A DNA stretch of 14,355 bases from an uncultured Acidimicrobiales bacterium (GTDB lineage: Bacteria > Actinomycetota > Acidimicrobiia > Acidimicrobiales > SZUA-35), in the NCBI GenBank assembly GCA_938028175.1, contig CALJAE010000074.1, positions 1 through 14,355 on the forward strand. Direction: 5' to 3'. Below are positions 5,947 to 11,667 of this stretch, piece after piece. The translations under genes and the position numbers were made by a program. The notes under the pieces are model-generated. The model was not told where the DNA came from, did no database searches, and saw only the letters and a list, made by a program, of their open reading frames with translations. Numbering within the stretch: the stretch's first letter is position 1; each line of letters starts with the position of its first letter.

Positions 5947-8094
5947 GTGGAAGCAATACCTTATTATGCTCTTCTCTCAGCTGTAGCTGGACTCGTTATC
6001 GCAGTCTTCTATTACTTAGATGTTAAGAAGGCCAGCCCCGGAAACGAGCGCATGGTCTTCCTAATGACCGAGATTCAAAATGGCGCTAAGGCTTTCCTAA
6101 AGCAAGAGTACACTTGGGTCACAGCGTTTGTGGTCGTCCTAGCAGTCTTGATTGGCGTGTTTATACAGCCATTTGCTGCTCTCTCTTATGTGCTTGGTGC
6201 TGTCTTGTCAGGTCTCGCCGGTTATGTGGGCATGACCGTTGCCACCATGGCAAATGCTAGAACCACTGAGGCTGCTAAAGAAGGTCCAGCCAAGGCGCTT
6301 CCAATAGCTTTCCGTGGTGGAGCCGTTATGGGCTTCTCCGTTGCTGGCCTCGCACTAGCCGGGCTGATGGGCGTCTATATCGTCTTTGTTAATGTCCTAG
6401 AAATAGATGATGCATTTGAAGTAATTACTTCATTTGGTCTAGGTGCAAGTTCTATTGCCCTATTCTCACGTGTTGGTGGCGGTATCTTTACCAAAGCAGC
6501 AGATGTTGGTGCTGACCTTGTAGGTAAGGTTGAAGCAGGAATTCCTGAAGACGACCCTCGTAACCCAGCAACTATTGCTGACAACGTAGGTGACAACGTT
6601 GGTGACGTCGCCGGTATGGGAGCAGACCTATTTGAAAGTTACGCTGGATCGATTATTGCTCCTGTTGCTTTAACTGCCTTCTCGCTATCAATTCTTCCTG
6701 AACAGGCCACAGAGAATGGTTTCTTGCCACTCTTAGTCTTCCCAATGGGTGTCGCATTTATCGGCATGATTGCCTCGATCATTGGTTCGTTCTTCGTTAG
6801 AGGCGGCAGCTCCACAGATTCAAAGGCGCTTTCTCGAGCCCTTCACATGGGAACCAACGTAGCGATGGCAATCACAATTGTTGGAACTATCGGTCTTGCT
6901 CTATGGCTGTTTGAAGATTCAGCAATCTTCGATAATCAGCTCGGCCTGGCTGCTTCTGTAATCGGTGGTCTGCTAGTTGGCTACCTACTTGGAAAGACTG
7001 CCGAGTACTACACCTCTGACCACTTCGGTCCAGTAAAGGCGATCGCCAGAGACACAGAGACAGGGCCAGCGACAACTGTCCTTAAAGGTATTTCTGTCGG
7101 TATGATCTCGGTCGGCGCTTCTGTAATTCTTCTTCTAATTGGCATAGGTGTTGCCTTCTGGGGTGGCTCAGTGGCGATTAACGAAGCAGGGTTAACTGAG
7201 CTTTCAGCTTCGATTGATCCAGATCGAATTGAAGCCTTTGGTGGCATTTACGGAATTGCTGTTGCGGCAATCGGAATGCTCGCAACTACCGGTGTAGTCG
7301 TTTCGGTTGACGCTTACGGTCCAATTGCCGACAACGCTGGTGGAATTGCCGAAATGGCCGAACTAGATCCGAAAGTTCGTGAAGTTACAGACGCTCTAGA
7401 TTCGCTAGGTAACACAACCGCAGCTGTAGCAAAGGGCTTCGCTGTTGGTTCTGCTGCTCTAACCGCTTTGGCACTGTTCAAATCGTTCGAGTTCGCAATC
7501 CTTGAAGCTTCTGGTGGAGAACAAGCCTTATCGCTAGATATCGGACGAGTTCCAGTATTTGTTGGGCTGTTCTTAGGCGCCATGCTGCCATTCTTGTTTG
7601 CATCTCTAACTATCGATGCTGTTGGTCGAGCTGCCAGCAAGATGATCGTCGAAGTTCGTCGTCAGTTTGCTGAGATCCCAGGTCTAAGAGAAGGTAAGCC
7701 TGGTGTCAATCCAGATTCTGCTAAGTGCGTTGCGATCTCAACTAATGCTTCACTGAAAGAAATGATCATTCCGGGTGGTATTGCTATAGTCGTTCCCCTA
7801 GTAATCGGTTTCATATCAGTTGATGCACTTGGTGGTTTCCTAGCTGGTGCCCTAGTAACAGGATTTGCCCTAGCAATCTTCATGGCTAACGCTGGTGGTG
7901 CATGGGATAATGCTAAGAAATACATCGAGACTGGCGCTCACGGCGGCAAGGGATCTGACTCTCACAAAGCTGCCGTCGTAGGTGACACAGTGGGAGATCC
8001 GTTTAAGGACACTTCTGGTCCAGCGATGAATATCTTGATCAAGGTCATGACCATTGTAAGTTTGGTCTTTGCATCAGCTTTCGTAGCGTTCTAA
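5947..8094 (+). CDS. hppA: Membrane-bound ion-pumping pyrophosphatase
   Basis: A 715-residue integral membrane enzyme that couples hydrolysis of pyrophosphate to cation export across the cytoplasmic membrane. About 16 membrane helices are expected and hydrophobic runs fit that. Signature motifs are intact: DVGADLVGKVE (186-196), DDPRNPATIADNVGDNVGDV, and near the C-terminus GDTVGDPFKDTSGPAMNILIK. The loop LDSLGNTTAAVAKGF has Ala492 where K+-independent enzymes have Lys, which predicts K+ dependence. The membrane segment GADLFESYAGSI has Glu230 at the position of the Na+-pump glutamate of the Thermotoga enzyme, so Na+ or mixed Na+/H+ pumping is possible. The start is a GTG with GGAG (5937-5940) 6 bases upstream. 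The 86-base gap ahead suggests its own promoter; I could not assign boxes. Confidence 0.97.
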   Translation: MEAIPYYALLSAVAGLVIAVFYYLDVKKASPGNERMVFLMTEIQNGAKAFLKQEYTWVTAFVVVLAVLIGVFIQPFAALSYVLGAVLSGLAGYVGMTVATMANARTTEAAKEGPAKALPIAFRGGAVMGFSVAGLALAGLMGVYIVFVNVLEIDDAFEVITSFGLGASSIALFSRVGGGIFTKAADVGADLVGKVEAGIPEDDPRNPATIADNVGDNVGDVAGMGADLFESYAGSIIAPVALTAFSLSILPEQATENGFLPLLVFPMGVAFIGMIASIIGSFFVRGGSSTDSKALSRALHMGTNVAMAITIVGTIGLALWLFEDSAIFDNQLGLAASVIGGLLVGYLLGKTAEYYTSDHFGPVKAIARDTETGPATTVLKGISVGMISVGASVILLLIGIGVAFWGGSVAINEAGLTELSASIDPDRIEAFGGIYGIAVAAIGMLATTGVVVSVDAYGPIADNAGGIAEMAELDPKVREVTDALDSLGNTTAAVAKGFAVGSAALTALALFKSFEFAILEASGGEQALSLDIGRVPVFVGLFLGAMLPFLFASLTIDAVGRAASKMIVEVRRQFAEIPGLREGKPGVNPDSAKCVAISTNASLKEMIIPGGIAIVVPLVIGFISVDALGGFLAGALVTGFALAIFMANAGGAWDNAKKYIETGAHGGKGSDSHKAAVVGDTVGDPFKDTSGPAMNILIKVMTIVSLVFASAFVAF

Positions 8095-8100
8095 AGCGTT

Positions 8101-8117
8101 CTTCACTTTCAGTGGAG
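8101..8117 (+). terminator. Short hairpin after the pyrophosphatase gene
   Basis: CTTCACT and AGTGGAG flank a three-base loop and can pair over seven positions, one of them G-U. It starts six bases after the stop codon. No run of T follows, so it may be only a weak transcription stop, an mRNA 3' stabiliser, or chance. Confidence 0.3.
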
Positions 8118-8136
8118 CCGAATACATAATGTTTGG

Positions 8137-8142
8137 TAGATT
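8137..8142 (+). promoter_or_regulatory. Possible -10 box for a leaderless metallopeptidase mRNA
   Basis: TAGATT (TANNNT) ends 6 bases before the ATG at 8149, with no ribosome-binding site between them. The arrangement matches the ones at 4609 and 10373. No clear -35 is visible. Confidence 0.4.
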
Positions 8143-8148
8143 ATTTCC

Positions 8149-9027
8149 ATGGTGAGATTTGATGCATCGGGAGTTAACAAGGGCCGTCAATACGTGCGGC
8201 GTAAGGGTCCAGCTGGCGCTGCAGTTGCGGGTGGTGGAGGAATTCTAGTACTCCTTCTCAGTCTATTCCTAGGAACCGACCTCTCGGGCGTAACCTCAGG
8301 CGGAGGTGCTGCGAGCGAGATCACTGACGCTGATGTCTGCGATGAAGGCGAGACTCAAGCCTTTATGTGTTTTCTAATGGGTGATCTCAACGAAACCTGG
8401 GAAACCGAGTTCGCCGACTTTGGGGTGGCATACGAGCCAGCATTCCTTAACCTATTTACTGGATCAGTATCGACGAACGGTTGTGGCACGGCTTCAAGCG
8501 CTGTCGGCCCTTTCTACTGCCCTGCCCCCCAAGATCAACAGGTCTACATCGATCTCGGCTTCTTTGACGACCTTGCAGGCCGAAACTTTGGAGCGCCAGG
8601 CGACTTTGCGCAGGCCTATGTAGTAGCTCATGAGGTAGGCCACCATATTTCTACTATCTCGGGAGACGCCGATCGCATCAGAACTTTGCAGTCACAACAA
8701 CCGGAAAACTCTAACCCGCTCCAGGTGCTTCAAGAACTCCAAGCTGACTGTTATGCGGGTGTTTGGGCAAATTCTGCTCAAGACCGCACAGTCCCTTCCA
8801 CCGGTCTGCCGATTATCGAACCTAATGATATCGAAGAAGGCTTAGCAGCGGCTGCAGCTGTCGGTGATGATCGAATCCAAGAAGCACGCACGGGCGAAGT
8901 CGATCCTCATGACTGGACACACGGTTCTTCCAACCAGCGTCAAACAGCATTCCGTCAAGGTCTACTCGGTGGCGGTGTCGAATCTTGCACCCTAGAGCTA
9001 ATGATCGAAGTTACTGAGTTGGCGTAG
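8149..9027 (+). CDS. Membrane-anchored neutral zinc metallopeptidase (YpfJ-like)
   Basis: A 292-residue member of the putative neutral zinc metallopeptidase family (YpfJ/KPN_02809, Pfam Zn_peptidase). It has a short basic cytoplasmic N-terminus (KGRQYVRRKGPAG), one membrane helix (about residues 24-43, with GGGGILVLLLSLFLG) and an extracytoplasmic domain. The zinc site is AHEVGHHIS (His161, Glu162, His165), followed by the conserved LQELQADCYAGVWAN, which supplies the third ligand region (about 193-206). Several cysteines outside the membrane may form disulfides. The usual family features FYCPAPQDQQVYIDLGFF and the Asn/Gln-rich SSNQRQTAFRQG near the end are present. The substrate is unknown for this family. 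Its 3' end overlaps the convergent lipoprotein gene by 17 bases. Confidence 0.93.
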   Translation: MVRFDASGVNKGRQYVRRKGPAGAAVAGGGGILVLLLSLFLGTDLSGVTSGGGAASEITDADVCDEGETQAFMCFLMGDLNETWETEFADFGVAYEPAFLNLFTGSVSTNGCGTASSAVGPFYCPAPQDQQVYIDLGFFDDLAGRNFGAPGDFAQAYVVAHEVGHHISTISGDADRIRTLQSQQPENSNPLQVLQELQADCYAGVWANSAQDRTVPSTGLPIIEPNDIEEGLAAAAAVGDDRIQEARTGEVDPHDWTHGSSNQRQTAFRQGLLGGGVESCTLELMIEVTELA

Positions 9028-9346
9028 TTGCACAACTAGATCTTAATTCGATAATTAATTCGTTTGTTAGTTCTATTTCTGGAGTTAGAACCTCAGCGTT
9101 GTTGAAGTCTTCTGCCAGCCCGTCAAGAGTTGTGTCAGAAAGATCGGTTGCCAAGAGTCCTTCAGCGATGCAGCGTGCTATTTCTGGCGTAATTTCGCCG
9201 CCCTCTACTGTGTTGGCTGAGCTCTGAATACTGGAGGTTAGAGCATCCACAGTCGGTCTGCCAGCGCAGCCAGCTAGGAAGACTGAAACTCCTAGTATCA
9301 CTAGAAGCGACAATCTCGTTCGGTTTGAGGTCTTTGACAGAATCAC
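9011..9346 (-). CDS. Small putative lipoprotein (111 aa)
   Basis: A protein of unknown function with a clear lipoprotein signal peptide: basic start (KTSNRTR), hydrophobic core, then the lipobox LAGC with Cys27 as the lipidated residue. The mature 85 residues are acidic, Thr/Glu/Leu-rich and probably helical, with two further cysteines (Cys59 and Cys105) that could form one disulfide outside the cell. The stretch ARCIAEGLLATDLSDTTLDG resembles a short helical repeat seen in other small actinobacterial secreted proteins, from memory only. The start is a GTG at 9344-9346 without a good ribosome site; TACGCT on the minus strand (9356-9361) lies 9 bases upstream and could be a -10 box. It is transcribed toward the metallopeptidase gene and the two coding ends overlap. 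Confidence 0.82.
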   Translation of the reverse strand: MILSKTSNRTRLSLLVILGVSVFLAGCAGRPTVDALTSSIQSSANTVEGGEITPEIARCIAEGLLATDLSDTTLDGLAEDFNNAEVLTPEIELTNELIIELRSSCATTPTQ

Positions 9347-9420
9347 AGGACTCTAAGCGTAACAAACAGCGGTCCTAGACGAATAGATCTTGAAAAAGTT
9401 CCTCCGACTGATGATCCCGC

Positions 9421-9447
9421 TATAATCAAAGAGGAATCATAAAGGAG
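9421..9447 (+). promoter_or_regulatory. -10 box and ribosome site of the pilin-like gene
   Basis: A consensus TATAAT (9421-9426) is followed by AAAGGAG (9441-9447), which lies 6 bases from the ATG at 9454. The matching -35 region is poor. Unlike the leaderless genes in this window, this one has a leader of about 20 bases and the strongest ribosome site seen here. Confidence 0.6.
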
Positions 9448-9453
9448 CGGAAA

Positions 9454-9765
9454 ATGATCCTACAAAGCCGAGAAACAGAGCTACTTCAAGAACTATCACC
9501 TCGTGATGCAAGCTCTGGCGATATCGATCTAGAGACAATCGCTACGACAATTATTGATGACATTCTGTTTCCAGTTGGACTTGCGGTTGCCGTTATCGCA
9601 ATGATTATTCTGGCTATCCGCATTATGTTTGCTCGAGCGACAGGAGACATAGCTGGAGCGAAGTCAAGCTCGAATGGAATCTTCTGGGTTCTTGGCGGAG
9701 TGGTTCTGATCCTTCTTGCTCCAACTCTCGTACTTGTCGTATGGGAAGCTTTCGGCGGAGCCTAA
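9454..9765 (+). CDS. VirB2/TrbC-like two-helix membrane protein, putative pilin
   Basis: A 103-residue protein with a polar, acidic N-terminus (residues 1-35) and two membrane helices (about 37-58 and 74-98) joined by a short loop ARATGDIAGAKSSSNGI. A Gly-Asp followed by a lysine and then an Asn-Gly-Ile before the second helix is the loop style of TrbC/VirB2 pilins of type IV secretion systems and of their actinobacterial relatives. The link is supported by a VirB4-type ATPase and an SCO6880-like gene 2-4 kb to the right, although on the other strand. No classical cleavable signal peptide with an AXA site is seen: the first helix begins only at residue 37. Its strong -10 and ribosome site suggest high expression, as expected of a pilin. 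Other small two-helix membrane proteins cannot be excluded. Confidence 0.65.
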   Translation: MILQSRETELLQELSPRDASSGDIDLETIATTIIDDILFPVGLAVAVIAMIILAIRIMFARATGDIAGAKSSSNGIFWVLGGVVLILLAPTLVLVVWEAFGGA

Positions 9766-9807
9766 CCAATTAACTTTCGGCGGAGCCTAACCCGCAAACT
9801 TTTGGCG
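9749..9807. repeat. 25-base tandem repeat across the convergent gene ends
   Basis: CTTTCGGCGGAGCCTAACC occurs at 9749-9767 and again, identically, at 9774-9792, a period of 25 bases. A decayed third start, CTTTTGGCG, falls at 9799-9807, again 25 bases on. The first copy encodes the pilin's last codons and stop; the second supplies the stop codon (TAG on the minus strand, 9787-9789) of the ferric-reductase-like gene; the third start lies inside that gene. Confidence 0.8.
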
Positions 9808-10365
9808 TAAGCGGCCTGTTAGCACCATAACCACGACTGTTGCAACGCCTCCCGCTGCTACCAGCAGGAATCGATTGTCTACATCGCTCCCCAGATTCCA
9901 TGCGTGTAGGCCACCTAAGATAAATATCGCAAATGCACTCAGATGAATTGAATGCCAGAGTTTCTTCGGCAATTTGCGCTTTATTCTAGAACTTAAATCG
10001 ACAAGGATTGCTAGCCAGAAAGCGATCGACCCGAGTGTCAACCAGATGACTTCCTCAGACAGAAAGCTGTCTTCAAAGTCTGCGAGGAACGGAGCCAAGG
10101 TCTGAAGCTCGCTAAAGGCAACGAAGTCGTCTAGGTAAAGACCAAGTAGATGAGCGATTAACAGAGCAAGTGTTGTTGAGCTTAGAAACTTGTGAAGATC
10201 TTCGAGCCACGGGTACGAAGGTTTTCTACCCAGAAGGCGTGAAGAAGTCAGCATCCCAGTTATCAGCATTGCAGCTAAGGTAAACATTGAGACAATGCCC
10301 GTTGTTCTTACCGTGAACCACCAAACCTGGTCACTAAATTCAAGTCGTGACAACTGTGCCAACAC
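9787..10365 (-). CDS. Ferric-reductase-like di-haem transmembrane protein
   Basis: A 192-residue membrane protein of the ferric reductase-like transmembrane domain family (FRD/YedZ-like), with about five to six membrane helices. Candidate haem ligands are His58 (LHKFLS), His72 (LIAHLLG), His138/His141 (LWHSIHLSAF) and His154 (GLHAWN); the spacings of 14 and 13 residues within two helix pairs fit two stacked b-type haems. It has no FAD/NAD(P)H domain, so it would pass electrons across the membrane to another carrier, plausibly a flavin carried by an ApbE-modified protein. The start is the GTG at 10363-10365, with a TACTAT box 7 bases upstream on the minus strand and no Shine-Dalgarno. The ApbE gene ends 27 bases upstream, so read-through from that unit is also likely. 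Confidence 0.85.
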   Translation of the reverse strand: MLAQLSRLEFSDQVWWFTVRTTGIVSMFTLAAMLITGMLTSSRLLGRKPSYPWLEDLHKFLSSTTLALLIAHLLGLYLDDFVAFSELQTLAPFLADFEDSFLSEEVIWLTLGSIAFWLAILVDLSSRIKRKLPKKLWHSIHLSAFAIFILGGLHAWNLGSDVDNRFLLVAAGGVATVVVMVLTGRLRQKFAG

Positions 10366-10372
10366 CTCGTCA

Positions 10373-10378
10373 ATAGTA
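10373..10378 (-). promoter_or_regulatory. Possible -10 box for leaderless transcription of the ferric-reductase-like gene
   Basis: TACTAT on the minus strand (TANNNT) ends 7 bases before the GTG at 10365. It would allow separate transcription of this last gene of the unit. The -35 region, which overlaps the end of the ApbE gene, is not recognisable. Confidence 0.4.
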
Positions 10379-10392
10379 GCTTGTCTAGGAGC

Positions 10393-11283
10393 CTAGGTGT
10401 TTGTATGAGTTTGAAAGTCTGCCAGTTGGCCGAAGGTTATGATCTTGCCAGCACTAAGGGCAGCTCCCGAGCAGCCATAGCCTAAAGCGATTGAATCTAG
10501 GCCTTCAGGGCCTTTTGCAAGGCATAGCTTGACTATAATTTCGGCTTTCACTGCGTTATCTGAAAGCACGCTGACAGATTCAATGTTGTTCGCTAGTTCT
10601 CCCCCAGTTTTGGGATCACGAAGGTGACTAACTTCGCCTGTGGTGCTCGTCCACCTTCGTTTCAAAGTCGAGGAAGTAGCAACGGCACCCTGCTTCATAG
10701 CTACCGCTATTGTCTCTTGGCCCAGGTCAAGCTCGATTGGGGTACTCGATCCTGTGTCGCTTGTAACGACCCTCAAATCTCCACCGATATTGACAATTAC
10801 CTGCGTGGGTGAGAACTGTTGGAGCTCTTCGGCAACCAAGTCAGCTGCAAATCCTTTACCAATACCTCCAAAGTCAATTTGGCCCTCGGTTAGCTGTAGA
10901 GAACTCAGCTCTGTATTGATCTCTAAATTGCCTTCTGCCGAAACCAGTATCGGTGTTTGGCCGTCTTCTATGTCGGCGAAGCTTTGGTCATACCCGGCCA
11001 GGTCGGTACGTACGAATGGATTAAAGACGCCATCGGTTGCTTCCATTGCAGCTAGAGCGAGCTTTGCTAGCTCTAGAGTTTCATTCCTGACTACTACTAT
11101 TTGACCAAGGTTCTTATTGAGGCGTGAAACCTCAGAGTCATCAATAAACCGAGACCAGAGGTTCTCTAATGATTCGATACGCTTCTTTGCATACGCCACT
11201 GCAGCTTCAGATTCAGTCTCAGCTGTAACCACAACATCTACATCGGTACCCATCGCTGCAAAGGAAATCGTAGTTGTTCCCAT
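10393..11283 (-). CDS. apbE: ApbE-family FAD:protein FMN transferase
   Basis: A 296-residue member of the ApbE family, which splits FAD and attaches FMN to Thr/Ser of extracytoplasmic redox proteins. Family elements in order: AAMGTDVDVVV (9-19), TDGVFNPFV (83-91), the FAD-binding DFGGIGKGFAADLV (137-150), NIGGDLRVV (165-173), the VATSSTLKRRW stretch (201-211) and SHLRDPKTG (219-227, the usual H-x-x-DP-x-TG). The Mg2+ site near the end departs from the textbook form (Asp-x-x-x-Thr): here it reads KAEIIVKLCLAKGPEG, with Glu248 and Lys252 in the aligned positions by eye. I believe a ferric-reductase-linked actinobacterial subgroup shares this. No signal peptide is seen, so it may act inside the cell. 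Its ATG directly follows the TAA of the upstream gene. Confidence 0.88.
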   Translation of the reverse strand: MGTTTISFAAMGTDVDVVVTAETESEAAVAYAKKRIESLENLWSRFIDDSEVSRLNKNLGQIVVVRNETLELAKLALAAMEATDGVFNPFVRTDLAGYDQSFADIEDGQTPILVSAEGNLEINTELSSLQLTEGQIDFGGIGKGFAADLVAEELQQFSPTQVIVNIGGDLRVVTSDTGSSTPIELDLGQETIAVAMKQGAVATSSTLKRRWTSTTGEVSHLRDPKTGGELANNIESVSVLSDNAVKAEIIVKLCLAKGPEGLDSIALGYGCSGAALSAGKIITFGQLADFQTHTNT

Positions 11284-11667
11284 TTAGCTTGCCCTGCTGC
11301 TGCGAGCCTTACTCTTGGCTGCTGTTGTGGGAGGGGTTGTCGCTGTAGATTGCTCAGTCTGGGTTGCTTGAGTAGCCGGTGTCTCGCCTTGTTCAACCGA
11401 AGCCGACGGAGCTGCTGGAGCGTTTGTAACTACAGATGAGCTAGCACCATCGGACGCAGGAGGAGCATCTGCCGGTGTAGCCGAACCGCTTAGGTCAAGT
11501 TCATTTCCTTGTGAAGCTACTTGTTGAGGAATCAGCGCTGTTGAGTAGTCGACTTTTTCTACTGAGTCTTCAAGCACAGCGGCAGTAGTGATAACTGTGA
11601 TGGAAGCCGTCAGCCAGCCCGCCATAATTCGAGCACTCCGAGCAGGGTGCTTTTTGAACTTAATCAT
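11284..11667 (-). CDS. Membrane-anchored Ser/Thr/Ala/Pro-rich protein in the ApbE operon
   Basis: A 127-residue protein I cannot assign to a named family. It starts with a basic stretch (MIKFKKHPARSARIM), then one membrane helix (about residues 15-33) that may be a signal anchor. The remainder (residues 35-127) is low-complexity Ser/Thr/Ala/Pro/Gln, probably extended and outside the cell, ending in a basic tail (KSKARSSRAS). It lies between the ATPase (4-base ATGA overlap) and apbE (zero spacing), so the three are translated in tandem. In many actinobacteria this slot holds a protein with a similar anchor and linker followed by an FMN_bind domain; here no such domain exists in any frame. DGASSS (about residues 73-78) only loosely resembles a flavin-attachment site (S/T-G-A-S/T). 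A role as flavin carrier or scaffold is a guess. Confidence 0.75.
   Translation of the reverse strand: MIKFKKHPARSARIMAGWLTASITVITTAAVLEDSVEKVDYSTALIPQQVASQGNELDLSGSATPADAPPASDGASSSVVTNAPAAPSASVEQGETPATQATQTEQSTATTPPTTAAKSKARSSRAS

Noticed and set aside
10640..11104. A 154-codon plus-strand open frame opposite apbE.
   Set aside because: apbE has clear family motifs in the other strand; the antisense product has no recognisable features.
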